DNA of 64,000 nucleotides, taken from contig NZ_VZCB01000046.1 in assembly GCF_009494395.1 (NCBI RefSeq), forward strand, positions 1 to 64,000, read 5' to 3'. A program made the position numbers and the translations under genes. Positions 1-8,190 of this stretch are shown here, piece after piece. The DNA comes from Segatella copri (lineage in GTDB: Bacteria > Bacteroidota > Bacteroidia > Bacteroidales > Bacteroidaceae). Under the pieces are notes generated by a model. That model had not been told where the DNA came from and did no database searches. It saw only the letters and a list, made by a program, of their open reading frames with translations. The stretch's first letter is position 1, and every line of letters begins with the position of its first letter.

Positions 1-76
1 TTGAGTATTAATAACTTATTTAATAATCGTCTCGTTTTAACGGGACACTAGTGAAACTCTACATATTTAAATAATA

Positions 77-505
77 ATGAATATCAAACAAGTACAACGA
101 ATATTATTGACCAACTTCTTCTTTATGGTTGTTGTCACTTTGCTGTTGGTAGGTCTTTATGAGACGGAAATTCTTACTCCTACTGATATGGCATCCGATG
201 CAACCTTGATGTTTGTCATTCTCACCATGATGGAGTTGGTAACCATTGTGGCTATTCCTGTTGCGTTGAAAATGTTCAGTTTGAAGGCTGTCCGCCGTAA
301 GTTGGTGGCTCGCAAGGGTGATGCGCTTTTGCCTTGGGGTACAGCGCGTCTTAATATGCTTTGTCTGCCGATGTTGATCAATACTTTCATGTATTATCAG
401 ACCATGTCACCGGCTTTTGGCTATATGGCAATTATTCTTTTCCTTTGTCTTTTCTTTGTTTATCCTAGCATTGGCAGATGTGAGGCTGAGGTTAGTGAAG
501 ATTGA
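77..505 (+). CDS. Conserved four-helix inner-membrane protein, function unknown
   Basis: A 142-residue protein with about four hydrophobic segments, at roughly residues 9-27, 42-66, 92-108 and 114-132, and short charged loops between them. No catalytic motif is visible, so it is a small integral membrane protein of unknown role. It ends 11 bp before the glycosyltransferase gene at 517, so the two are probably co-transcribed. The membrane protein may therefore act in the same envelope pathway, but that is inference from position. The ATG at 77 is the first in-frame start and is preceded by an AT-rich leader without a clear Shine-Dalgarno, which is normal in this phylum. Confidence 0.75.
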   Translation: MNIKQVQRILLTNFFFMVVVTLLLVGLYETEILTPTDMASDATLMFVILTMMELVTIVAIPVALKMFSLKAVRRKLVARKGDALLPWGTARLNMLCLPMLINTFMYYQTMSPAFGYMAIILFLCLFFVYPSIGRCEAEVSED

Positions 506-516
506 ACGCTTGATTT

Positions 517-1617
517 ATGAAATTATCTGTTATTATTGTCAGCTATAATGTCAAGTACTATATAGATCAATGTCTACGTTCTGTACTGAAGGCCATTGAT
601 ATGGTGGATGTGGAACGCAAAGGAAATCAGGTGGAAATAATCGTTGTGGATAATCATTCTACCGATGGGTCTGTGGAGTATCTTGAAAAGCGCTATCCTA
701 AGAACCTGTATCCTATGCTGAAGATTGTGAGCAGTGTGCATAATCTGGGCTTCGCCCGTGCCAACAACATTGCCATTCGTCAGAGCAAGGGCGCGTATGT
801 TCTCTTGTTGAATCCTGATACAATCGTAGGTGAACATGTTCTTGAGGAATGTCTTGGCTTTATGGATGCTCATTCTGATGCTGGTGCTTTGGGGGTGAGA
901 ATGATTGGTGCTAATGGGCAGGTGGCGATGGAAAGCAGGCGTGGCTTGCCTTCTCCGATGGTAGCTTTTTATAAGATGATGGGCTTTTGTGCCCGATGGC
1001 CAAAGAGCAAGGTGTTTGGCCGTTATTATATGGGTTATCTTCCTTGGAATGAATCAGCTCAAATCGATGTTGTGAGTGGGGCTTTCTGCATGTTGCGCCG
1101 TCAGGCTATAGAGAAAGTGGGATTGCTTGATGAGGATTTCTTTATGTATGGTGAGGATATCGATCTTTCTTATCGTATATTAAAGGGCGGTTTTCATAAT
1201 TACTATTTGCCTGTAGATATCTTGCATTATAAGGGTGAGAGTACAGAAAAGTCAAGTTTCAGATATGTGCATGTCTTTTATGAGGCAATGCTTATCTTCT
1301 TTCGCAAGCATTATTCGGGGATGTCCATTTTGTTGAGCGTTCCTATCAAGATTGCCATTTACACCAAAGCTTCAGTGGCGTTGGTAAGGATGCTCTCGAA
1401 AAGAATGCGTAAGAGTTTGGGTTTTTTCTCTCCATCCCTAAGAGATGATTCCCAATATTTGTTATTCGATGCTGATGAGATGAATTATGAGGATATGTTC
1501 CGCCATCTTAAGGAAAAGTCGGATGAGCAGGTGAAATTAGCCATTTATACCAAGAGCATTGGTAAGGTTATAACTGATAGATATGTCGTGGATAAGGAAG
1601 AAATGCCATATCTATAA
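517..1617 (+). CDS. Family 2 glycosyltransferase, rhamnosyltransferase-like
   Basis: A 366-residue GT-A fold transferase. The N-terminus has the family 2 strand SVIIVSYNV, followed by the nucleotide-binding VVDNHSTDGS motif. The DXD-like site is in LLNPDT near residue 100, and the acceptor or catalytic region is GAFCMLRR followed by FFMYGEDIDLSYR near residues 190-225. This order is that of WbbL-like transferases, which add rhamnose or related sugars to cell-surface glycans from nucleotide sugars at the cytoplasmic membrane face. The C-terminal 100 residues are basic and partly hydrophobic, suggesting membrane association. The exact sugar cannot be read from the sequence. It probably forms an operon with the small membrane protein upstream. 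Confidence 0.88.
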   Translation: MKLSVIIVSYNVKYYIDQCLRSVLKAIDMVDVERKGNQVEIIVVDNHSTDGSVEYLEKRYPKNLYPMLKIVSSVHNLGFARANNIAIRQSKGAYVLLLNPDTIVGEHVLEECLGFMDAHSDAGALGVRMIGANGQVAMESRRGLPSPMVAFYKMMGFCARWPKSKVFGRYYMGYLPWNESAQIDVVSGAFCMLRRQAIEKVGLLDEDFFMYGEDIDLSYRILKGGFHNYYLPVDILHYKGESTEKSSFRYVHVFYEAMLIFFRKHYSGMSILLSVPIKIAIYTKASVALVRMLSKRMRKSLGFFSPSLRDDSQYLLFDADEMNYEDMFRHLKEKSDEQVKLAIYTKSIGKVITDRYVVDKEEMPYL

Positions 1618-1695
1618 TGGATAAGTGTAATCTTGATATGTAATTAATGTACGCGCGTACAATATTATATATATAAATCAAAAAGTCATTACTGT

Positions 1696-2226
1696 ATGAA
1701 TGAAATGAATGGTAAAGATAGTAAACCTTTGGTTTATTTGCGAGCTTTGGAGATGGAGGATCTTGAGTTTCTCTATGAGGTGGAAAATGATAGAAGTTTG
1801 TGGGGAGTAGGGTGTACCAATGTACCTTACTCTCGCCAAATGCTGATAGATTATATAGCCAGTGCTTCGGCAGATATTTATGCTGATCGCCAGATGCGCC
1901 TTATTATAGAGAATGGACAGCATGAAACGGTGGGTATGGTAGACCTGATAAATTTTGATCCGCGTCATCTTCGTGCTGAAATCGGCATTGTTATCAAGAA
2001 TGAAGTTCGTGGAAAAGGATATGCTCAAGAAGCAATTCGCCAATTATTGGTATATTCTAAAGAAATTTTACACCTTCATCAGTTGTATGCCATTGTCTCT
2101 ACCAAAAATGAGAAGGCAGTGAAAATGTTACATTCTGTAGGGTTCGAGGGGAGTAAAATGCTCAAAGAATGGCTATTTGAGGGTGATTTCTACGTAGATG
2201 CCTATCTTTTTCAATGTTTTTTGTAA
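1696..2226 (+). CDS. GNAT family N-acetyltransferase (RimJ/RimL-like)
   Basis: A 176-residue GNAT acetyltransferase. The N-terminus (LVYLRALEMEDLEFLYEVEN) is typical of the RimL/SpeG branch, which uses acetyl-CoA to acetylate amines of proteins, amino acids or polyamines. The acetyl-CoA loop is visible as IVIKNEVRGKGYAQEAI near residues 98-114, and the late region IVSTKNEKAVKMLHSVGF matches the conserved NxxAxxLYxxxGF end. The substrate is unknown. It stands alone, followed by the promoter of tRNA-Asp. Two close in-frame ATGs (1696 and 1705) make the exact start uncertain. Confidence 0.85.
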   Translation: MNEMNGKDSKPLVYLRALEMEDLEFLYEVENDRSLWGVGCTNVPYSRQMLIDYIASASADIYADRQMRLIIENGQHETVGMVDLINFDPRHLRAEIGIVIKNEVRGKGYAQEAIRQLLVYSKEILHLHQLYAIVSTKNEKAVKMLHSVGFEGSKMLKEWLFEGDFYVDAYLFQCFL

Positions 2227-2243
2227 AAAAGTTGTAGAAAAAT

Positions 2244-2274
2244 TTGGTGGAGTCAAATATTTGTAGTACCTTTG
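2244..2274 (+). promoter_or_regulatory. Promoter of the tRNA-Asp gene
   Basis: TTG at 2244-2246 and TACCTTTG at 2267-2274 with a 20-bp spacer match the Bacteroidetes primary sigma factor consensus. The start point would lie about 40 bp before the tRNA. Confidence 0.7.
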
Positions 2275-2322
2275 CAACCGCAAATGAAAAATGAGCGTTT
2301 AGCAATTCAATTTGATTTAATT

Positions 2323-2396
2323 GGTGCGTTAGTTCAGTTGGTTAGAATGCCTGCCTGTCACGCAGGAGGTCACGAGTTCGAGTCTCGTACGCACCG
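2323..2396 (+). tRNA. tRNA-Asp (anticodon GTC)
   Basis: A 74-nt cloverleaf. The acceptor arms are GGTGCGT (2323-2329) and ACGCACC (2389-2395). The anticodon stem CCTGC/GCAGG encloses loop CTGTCAC, giving anticodon GTC. The T-arm loop contains GTTCGAGTC, and the discriminator base is G at 2396, as expected for tRNA-Asp. CCA is not encoded. A promoter lies upstream and a hairpin terminator directly downstream, so it is a single-gene unit. Confidence 0.97.
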
Positions 2397-2402
2397 CAGA
2401 AA

Positions 2403-2433
2403 CCTTCGAGAAGTGATTCTCGGAGGTTTTTTG
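2403..2433 (+). terminator. Intrinsic terminator of tRNA-Asp
   Basis: The arms 2403-2412 and 2417-2426 form a 10-bp stem with one G-U pair and a 4-nt loop, followed by a T-rich run. It starts 7 nt after the tRNA. Confidence 0.85.
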
Positions 2434-2452
2434 TTTTTATATCCCTTGATGT

Positions 2453-2478
2453 TCTCCACTCGCCACTCTTCACTTTCT
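2453..2478. repeat. Heptanucleotide-period tract, CTCCACT/CTTCACT type
   Basis: Short run read in 7-bp steps as CTCCACT, CGCCACT, CTTCACT. It belongs to the same repeat family as tracts near 51.8, 61.8 and 62.06 kb. It sits between the tRNA terminator and the next promoter. Confidence 0.6.
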
Positions 2479-2517
2479 TTCTGTATGTTATTTCTTTGTT
2501 AAGGTTTAGAAATAATT

Positions 2518-2547
2518 TTGATATTTCCTTAATTATCTGTATCTTTG
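2518..2547 (+). promoter_or_regulatory. Promoter for the sodium/solute symporter gene
   Basis: TTG at 2518-2520 and TATCTTTG at 2540-2547 with a 19-bp spacer. The leader to the ATG at 2613 is about 60 nt. Confidence 0.7.
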
Positions 2548-2612
2548 CATCCATAAAGGGAATGTTTAAAATTCTCTGTTAAGGAATAATAGATATAAAA
2601 AGAGAGAAAGAA

Positions 2613-4055
2613 ATGATTATTATCATCACAATTTTGGCATATTTCTGCGTGTTGTTGCTTTTCAGTCACATCACGGCAAGACGTGCCAGCAGTAATGAAA
2701 CGTTTTATAGAGCTAACCGACGTTCGCCTTGGTATATGGTAGCCTTCGGTATGGTGGGTGCTTCCATCTCGGGTATTACCTTTGTCAGTGTGCCGGGCAT
2801 GGTGATGAAGACCGATATGACCTATCTTCAGATGTGTCTTGGATTTATCGTGGGTTATTTTGCCGTAGGTTTCCTTTTGCTGCCTATCTATTATCGGTAT
2901 AATCTCACTACCATTTATAGCTACTTGCAGCAGCGGTTGGGTGAGCGCTCATATAAGACGGGAGCTTCATTCTTCCTCTTGTCTAAGATGACTGGAGCCG
3001 CAGTTCGCTTCTTTGTGGTCTGTATCTTGTTGCAGCGGTTTGTGCTCGATGGAGTGGGTGTTCCGTTTTGGATAACGGTGCCTGTGATGGTGATGCTCAT
3101 CTGGCTCTATACCCGAAAGGGTGGCATCAAGACTCTGGTGTGGACGGATTCCTTCCAGACCACCTGTATGTTTGCGGCGCTCATCCTGATTATCTATCAG
3201 GTGATGGCAGCCTTAGGCATGACGCCTTCTGAGGCTGTTTCGGCTATAGTTCAAGATAGTCATTCCCGCATCTTTGTCTTTGATGATTGGGTATCGAAGC
3301 AGAACTTCTGGAAACAATTTCTCAGTGGTGTGTTTGTGGTGATTGTGATGACAGGATTAGATCAGGACATGATGCAGAAGAATCTTACCTGCAAGTCGCT
3401 TCGAGAGGCGCAGAAAGATGTTTGTACCTACGGCTTTGCCTTTGTGCCAGCCAATCTGCTTTTTTTGAGTCTGGGTGTACTGCTGATGATGCTGGCTCAG
3501 AAACAGGGAGTGGCTTTGCCATCTGCTCCTGATGATCTGCTGCCGATCTTTGCGGCATCAGGAGCGATGGGAACCTTGGTGGTTGTGCTCTTTACCATTG
3601 GTATTGTTGCTGCCAGTTTCTCCAGTGCCGACTCTGCACTGACTGCTATAACCACGAGTCTTTGTGTAGATATCCTGGGCAGGAAGGATGATGTGAAGCT
3701 CCGCAAGTGTATGCACTTGTTGGTTGCGGTGGTGTTCATGCTGTTCATCATCGCCTTCAAGGCCATCAACTCTACCAGCGTTATAGATGCCATCTACATT
3801 CTCTGCTCGTATACCTATGGACCATTGTTGGGATTGTTTGCCTTCAGTTTGCTTACCAGGCGACAGGTGAACGACCGGTGGTCACCATGGATTTGCATAG
3901 CCAGTCCGCTTATCTGTTTCGTCATCGATACCATGACCTCACAGCTTACAGGTTATAAGTTTGGTTACGAACTCTTGATGCTGAACGGTGGCTTGACCTT
4001 CGCCGGTCTAGCCTTGAGTAGTGCAAGCCAATTCAATATGAAACATAAACTATAA
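2613..4055 (+). CDS. Sodium:solute symporter (SSS family)
   Basis: A 480-residue polytopic membrane protein with about 13 hydrophobic helices, the usual size for the sodium:solute symporter family (LeuT fold). The stretch GMVGASISGITFVSVPGM near residues 47-64 matches the family's conserved helix 1-2 region that forms part of the sodium and substrate sites. The segment AASFSSADSALTAITTSL near residues 330-348 corresponds to the conserved sodium-binding helix (the SSxDS pattern). It would import a small solute (sugar, acid or amino acid) with sodium; the substrate cannot be told. The next gene, an M13 peptidase, starts 12 bp after its stop, so the two probably form an operon. Confidence 0.9.
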   Translation: MIIIITILAYFCVLLLFSHITARRASSNETFYRANRRSPWYMVAFGMVGASISGITFVSVPGMVMKTDMTYLQMCLGFIVGYFAVGFLLLPIYYRYNLTTIYSYLQQRLGERSYKTGASFFLLSKMTGAAVRFFVVCILLQRFVLDGVGVPFWITVPVMVMLIWLYTRKGGIKTLVWTDSFQTTCMFAALILIIYQVMAALGMTPSEAVSAIVQDSHSRIFVFDDWVSKQNFWKQFLSGVFVVIVMTGLDQDMMQKNLTCKSLREAQKDVCTYGFAFVPANLLFLSLGVLLMMLAQKQGVALPSAPDDLLPIFAASGAMGTLVVVLFTIGIVAASFSSADSALTAITTSLCVDILGRKDDVKLRKCMHLLVAVVFMLFIIAFKAINSTSVIDAIYILCSYTYGPLLGLFAFSLLTRRQVNDRWSPWICIASPLICFVIDTMTSQLTGYKFGYELLMLNGGLTFAGLALSSASQFNMKHKL

Positions 4056-4067
4056 ACATTATAAACA

Positions 4068-6095
4068 ATGAAAACAAAAGTGTTATTCGCTGCATTGTTG
4101 CTCAGTGCAACAACAGCTTTTGCCCAGCAGGATAAGTTGGGCTCTGGTATTGACAAGGCCAATATGGACTTGAGCATCAAGCCAGGAAATGATTTCTATC
4201 GTTATGCCGCAGGCAACTGGATGAAGAACAATCCGCTTGATGCTGAGCATACTGATAATGGTGCTTTTACAGACCTCTTTGAGCAGAATCAGAAGCGCAT
4301 TCAGGACATCATCCTTGAATATGCTTCCAAGCCACAGCAGAAGGGTTCGCTCGGACAAAAGATCGGTTCGCTCTACAACCTCCGTATGGACAGCGTTCGC
4401 CTGAACAAGGAGGGATGGGCACCTATCAAGCCAACTCTCGACCGTATCGCTGCCATCAAGGACCGCAGAGAGTATCAGTTGGTAACAGCTCAGCTCGATT
4501 TCCGTGGCGAGGGTACCATGATGTATGGTATCGGTGTTGGTGCCGACCTTCGTGATGCCGCCAACAACCTCGTTGAGGTAGGACAGGGCGGTATTGGTCT
4601 TGGTGTACGCGATTACTATGTAAACGATGACGAGCAGACCAAGAAGATCCGTGATGCATACAAGGCTTATATGAAGAAGCTATTCCAGATGGTAGGCAAC
4701 GACGAGGCTACAGCCCAGAAGAAGATGGAGGCTGTGATGGCTATCGAGACCCGCATCGCTAAGGCAAGCTATAGCCAGGTACAGCTCCGCGACATCGACA
4801 AGAACTATCACAAGATGACCTACAACCAGCTCGTGCTCGATTATCCTGGCATCGACTGGGGCAACGTGTTCCTGGCATCCGGTTTCCCTGCTTTCAAGGA
4901 AGTTTGTGTAGGTCAGCCTGAGCCAATCCACGAGGTTGAGAAGATTCTCGCAGAGACCTCTCTGGATGATTTGAAGACATACGCAGAGATCAAGGTGATT
5001 TCAGGTGCAACCAGTGTGTTGAGCGATGATTTCCGTGCCGTATCCTTCGAGTTGAGCAAGGTAATGAGCGGTGTTCAGCAGGACCGTCCTCGCTGGAAGC
5101 GTGCCGTAAGTACTGTAAGTGGTGTTCTTGGCGAGGCTATCGGAAAAATCTACGTAGAGAAGTACTTCCCAGAGAGCAGCAAGAAGCGTATGCTCGAATT
5201 GGTTCACAATCTTCAGACAGCCCTCGGTCAGCGCATCGATGAAGCTACCTGGATGAGCCCTGCTACCAAGGCACAGGCTAAGGATAAGCTGGAGAACTTC
5301 ATCATCAAGATCGGTTATCCTGACAAGTGGAAGGATTATAGTGGCTTGCAGGTAGATGACAGTCTTTCTCTCTATGAGAATATGGCAAACATCTCTGAGT
5401 TCTTTACCAAGGATGCTATCGCCCGTAAGGTGAATAAGCCTGTAGATAAGACAGAGTGGGGAATGACTCCTCAGACTATCAATGCTTATTACAATCCAAC
5501 TACCAACGAGATCTGCTTCCCTGCAGCTATCCTGCAGCCTCCTTTCTTCGATCCAACAGCTGATGATGCTATGAACTATGGTGGTATCGGTGGTGTGATT
5601 GGTCATGAGATGAGCCACGGTTTCGACGACCAGGGTAGTCAGTTTGATAAGACTGGTAATCAGCACAACTGGTGGACCGCTGCAGATAAGAAGAACTTTG
5701 AGGCTCGTACCAAGATTCTGGTTGACCATTTCAACAAGATTGAGTTGGCTGGCAAGAAGGTGAATGGCCAGATGACCCTGGGTGAGAACATCGGTGACAA
5801 CGGTGGTTTGAACATCGCTTTCCGTGCACTTCAGAATGTGATGAAGACAGAGAAGTTGGGCGTAAAGGAAGGCTTCACTCCTGAGCAGCGTTTCTTCCTG
5901 GCATGGGCTCGTGTATGGGCTAGCAATGCTCGTCCAGAGTATCTCCAGTATTTGATGACCGTAGATGTTCACTCTCCAAATGAGGCTCGTGTTAACGGTG
6001 CCCTCCCTATGGTGGATGCATGGTACAAGGCATTCAACGTAAAGAAGGGTGATAAGCTCTTTGTTCCTAAGAACAAGCGTGCACATATTTGGTAA
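4068..6095 (+). CDS. M13 family zinc metallopeptidase (neprilysin/PepO-like)
   Basis: A 675-residue exported endopeptidase. The first 19 residues are a signal peptide ending in AFA-QQ. The N-terminal M13 region spans about residues 35-420 and the catalytic domain about 470-675. The zinc motif HEMSH has H513, E514 and H517, the third ligand is E573 in GENIGDNGG, and D577 completes the ExxxD motif. The C-terminal VHSPNEARVNG and final W are conserved in the family. It cleaves short oligopeptides in the periplasm or at the surface. It lies 12 bp after the symporter gene and is followed by a strong terminator. Confidence 0.95.
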   Translation: MKTKVLFAALLLSATTAFAQQDKLGSGIDKANMDLSIKPGNDFYRYAAGNWMKNNPLDAEHTDNGAFTDLFEQNQKRIQDIILEYASKPQQKGSLGQKIGSLYNLRMDSVRLNKEGWAPIKPTLDRIAAIKDRREYQLVTAQLDFRGEGTMMYGIGVGADLRDAANNLVEVGQGGIGLGVRDYYVNDDEQTKKIRDAYKAYMKKLFQMVGNDEATAQKKMEAVMAIETRIAKASYSQVQLRDIDKNYHKMTYNQLVLDYPGIDWGNVFLASGFPAFKEVCVGQPEPIHEVEKILAETSLDDLKTYAEIKVISGATSVLSDDFRAVSFELSKVMSGVQQDRPRWKRAVSTVSGVLGEAIGKIYVEKYFPESSKKRMLELVHNLQTALGQRIDEATWMSPATKAQAKDKLENFIIKIGYPDKWKDYSGLQVDDSLSLYENMANISEFFTKDAIARKVNKPVDKTEWGMTPQTINAYYNPTTNEICFPAAILQPPFFDPTADDAMNYGGIGGVIGHEMSHGFDDQGSQFDKTGNQHNWWTAADKKNFEARTKILVDHFNKIELAGKKVNGQMTLGENIGDNGGLNIAFRALQNVMKTEKLGVKEGFTPEQRFFLAWARVWASNARPEYLQYLMTVDVHSPNEARVNGALPMVDAWYKAFNVKKGDKLFVPKNKRAHIW

Positions 6096-6105
6096 AAACA
6101 TAAAA

Positions 6106-6141
6106 AGTCTTGCAGGCATTGCTTGCAAGACTTTTTTTTTT
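6106..6141. terminator. Terminator between the M13 peptidase and EamA genes
   Basis: A 9-bp perfect stem (6106-6114 with 6124-6132) with a T-run after it and A-rich sequence before it. It can serve the peptidase on the plus strand and the convergent transporter on the minus strand. Confidence 0.85.
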
Positions 6142-6148
6142 ATGACGA

Positions 6149-7066
6149 TTATTTTGTTCCGAAATAGAGGAACAGCATTCCGAGTAATACGAGGAGAAGG
6201 TCAACAAACTTAGCCTTGAGGTTCTTCTCGTGGAAGATGGCTGCTCCGAAGAGGAAGCTGACGATGACCGAACCGCGGCGGATCATGCTGACGATACTGA
6301 TCATGGCTCCCGGCAAGCTCAATGCGTAGAAATATACGAAATCGGCAGCCGAAAGGAAGATGCTGATGAAGATGATGCTCCAATGCCAATGGAATGGGGT
6401 GGAGTTCTTCTTTGTTGGCCACCAGATCATCAGGAGCATGGCTCCCATCAGGAAGCACTGGTAGATGTTGTACCAGCTCTGCACGATCATTCTATCCAAT
6501 CCCACGCCACCATTCTCTGGTGGAGCCATCAGATACTTGTCGTATAGACCACTCACCGCACCGAGTACGGCAGCCAGAACGATGAAGTAAATCCATTTGT
6601 TGTGCTTGAAGTCGATGCCCTCCTTCTTTCCGCTGCGCGAAAGCATGGCAAAGGAGATGATGGCAAGGATGACACCAATCCACTGGTAGAGGTTGAGTAC
6701 CTCGCCATAAACCAGCAAGGCTCCTACGAGTGTCATCACCGGACGGGTGGCATTGATAGGTCCCACGATGGTGAGTGGCAGATGCTTCATGCCGAAATAA
6801 CCGAAGATCCAACTGCTCAATACGATAAAACTCTTGAGCACGATATACTTGTGAACTTCCCATCCGCCTTCGGCTACATGGAACATGGTTCCATCCAGCG
6901 AATTTCCTGTATAGCTCAAGATGATGAACGGCAGGAAGATGAGTGATGAGAAAAGCGTGTTCAAGAAGAGCACGGGAATCACTGCGTTACCTGAAAGTGC
7001 CTTCTTCTTGAAGGCATCATAGAATCCCAGCAGCGCTGCTGAGAGAAATGCTAATACTAACCACAT
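6149..7066 (-). CDS. EamA/DMT superfamily transporter
   Basis: A 305-residue protein with about ten hydrophobic helices arranged as two EamA repeats (residues about 1-135 and 160-300), typical of drug/metabolite transporters. Conserved features include FGYFGMKHLPLTIVGPINAT in the first repeat and YALSLPGAMISIVSMIRR in the second. The substrate is unknown. I chose the ATG at 7066 because an upstream in-frame extension of 39 codons to 7183 is made entirely of the 7-bp repeat tract and gives an unlikely peptide (repeated KVQ units). It follows truA on the same strand with the repeat tracts between. Confidence 0.85.
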   Translation of the reverse strand: MWLVLAFLSAALLGFYDAFKKKALSGNAVIPVLFLNTLFSSLIFLPFIILSYTGNSLDGTMFHVAEGGWEVHKYIVLKSFIVLSSWIFGYFGMKHLPLTIVGPINATRPVMTLVGALLVYGEVLNLYQWIGVILAIISFAMLSRSGKKEGIDFKHNKWIYFIVLAAVLGAVSGLYDKYLMAPPENGGVGLDRMIVQSWYNIYQCFLMGAMLLMIWWPTKKNSTPFHWHWSIIFISIFLSAADFVYFYALSLPGAMISIVSMIRRGSVIVSFLFGAAIFHEKNLKAKFVDLLLVLLGMLFLYFGTK

Positions 7067-7071
7067 ATTAT

Positions 7072-7164
7072 TTTGAACTTTGAACTTTGACCATTGAACT
7101 TTATGATTACTTTGAACTTTATGATTACTTTGAACTTTGAACTTTGACCATTGAACTTTATGAT
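7072..7164. repeat. TTGAACT-type heptanucleotide tract
   Basis: About 93 bp of 7-bp units of the form TTGAACT, TTGACCA and TTATGAT in several rounds. A shorter inverted copy (AGTTCAA units) lies at 7208-7241 and overlaps the end of truA, so the two could pair around the 43 bp between them. The tract runs in frame with the EamA gene without a stop. The family recurs at 34.57, 55.38, 61.41 and 61.97 kb. Confidence 0.85.
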
Positions 7165-7231
7165 ATGCCTTGTCTTGCAACATATAGGATTATAGCCTAT
7201 TATACTAATCATAAAGTTCAAAGTTCAAATC

Positions 7232-7969
7232 TCAAAGTTCCATGTACCCCACGTCTTCCAGGAACAGGGCGTTGCCTGGCATGCTTTCGCCCGCATCGCT
7301 GCGGCTGCCATTGTGCAGGATGTCGAGGAACTGCTCCATCGTAATCTTTCCCCTGCCCACATCGATGAGGGTACCCACCACGGCTCTCACCATGTTTCTG
7401 AGGAAACGGTTGGCGGTGATTTCGAAATACCAGGTGGTAGGGGAGGTCTGAACCCATCGGGCTGTCGTTACGTGACAGATGGTGGTTTTGTTGTCACCAC
7501 CCGCCTTGCAGAAAGCAGCATAGTCTTCGTGTTGCAGAAAATGCTGTGCAGCCTCGTTCATCTTCTCAAAGTCGAGAGGATAGTTCATCTGCAGGGAATA
7601 GTGACGCTCGAATGGGTCCTTTTTTGTGTGGATATAATAATGATAGGTACGCGAGGTGGCAGAGAAGCGGGCGTGCATCTCAGGATTAACCTCCTGTACT
7701 TTGTATACTGCGATGTCACGTGGCAGAATTCGGTTCAGACGATATACCAGTTGGTCGAGTTCCATCGTAATCTCAGCTTCGAAGTGAGCCGCCATGTTGC
7801 GGGCATGTACTCCTGTGTCGGTTCTTCCGGCTCCCACTACTTCTATTTCTTTTCTCAGAAGTATGGAGAGTGCACGCTGCAACTCCTGCTGTACCGAATT
7901 GGCATTAGGCTGAATCTGCCAGCCGTGATAGTTGGTTCCGTCGTAACCAAAGAATATAAAATATCTCAT
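7232..7969 (-). CDS. truA: tRNA pseudouridine(38-40) synthase TruA
   Basis: A 245-residue enzyme of normal family length. It converts uridines 38-40 of the tRNA anticodon arm to pseudouridine. The catalytic motif GAGRTDTGVHA is at residues 46-56 with nucleophile D51. The N-terminal FGYDGTNYHGWQIQP and the later RFLRNMVRAVVGTL are conserved. The last codons overlap the inverted heptanucleotide tract at 7208-7241, so the C-terminal residues (YMEL) may be altered by it. The EamA gene lies downstream on the same strand. Confidence 0.96.
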   Translation of the reverse strand: MRYFIFFGYDGTNYHGWQIQPNANSVQQELQRALSILLRKEIEVVGAGRTDTGVHARNMAAHFEAEITMELDQLVYRLNRILPRDIAVYKVQEVNPEMHARFSATSRTYHYYIHTKKDPFERHYSLQMNYPLDFEKMNEAAQHFLQHEDYAAFCKAGGDNKTTICHVTTARWVQTSPTTWYFEITANRFLRNMVRAVVGTLIDVGRGKITMEQFLDILHNGSRSDAGESMPGNALFLEDVGYMEL

Positions 7970-7973
7970 TATT

Positions 7974-8042
7974 AACTTTGAACAGTTTTACTTTGAGCTT
8001 CGAACATAGAGCTTGGTTTGCCCTTCGTTCTTCGCTTAATTC
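7974..8042. repeat. Degenerate heptanucleotide tract with CCTTCG element
   Basis: Contains AACTTTGAAC and CTTTGAGCTTCGAAC units, then GCTTGG-TTGCCCTTCG followed by TTCTTCGCTTAAT. Nearly the same composite (TTGAAC units, then TTGGCTTACCCTTCGG, then TTCACTC units) occurs at 61969-62079. It lies upstream of truA. Confidence 0.5.
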
Positions 8043-8137
8043 GGGTGCAAAGTTACTAAAAAAACGTGAAATATGGTATAATAATACAGAATATTTTCAA
8101 AAATGATACAATCTTGAAAGAAAAATCCATTTTTATT

Positions 8138-8167
8138 TTGCATTTTGATAATAATTGTGTACTTTTG
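8138..8167 (+). promoter_or_regulatory. Promoter of dapA
   Basis: TTG at 8138-8140 and TACTTTTG at 8160-8167 with a 19-bp spacer. The leader to the start codon is only about 20 nt. Confidence 0.7.
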
Positions 8168-8190
8168 CCAATGATTTTGTTTAATAGATT

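Noticed and set aside
20..60. Hairpin GTCTCGTT-TTAACGGGAC region at the window start as a terminator
   Set aside because: The stem is short, has almost no loop and lacks a T-run; the upstream gene is outside the window.
2272..2502. Open frame of 76 codons over the tRNA-Asp region
   Set aside because: It is a chance frame across the tRNA and its terminator; the tRNA fold explains the sequence.
5001..6128. 375-codon frame opposite the M13 peptidase
   Set aside because: It overlaps the conserved catalytic domain on the other strand and shows no family resemblance.
7066..7183. N-terminal extension of the EamA transporter
   Set aside because: The 39 extra codons are only the heptanucleotide tract in an open frame; the membrane protein starts naturally at 7066.
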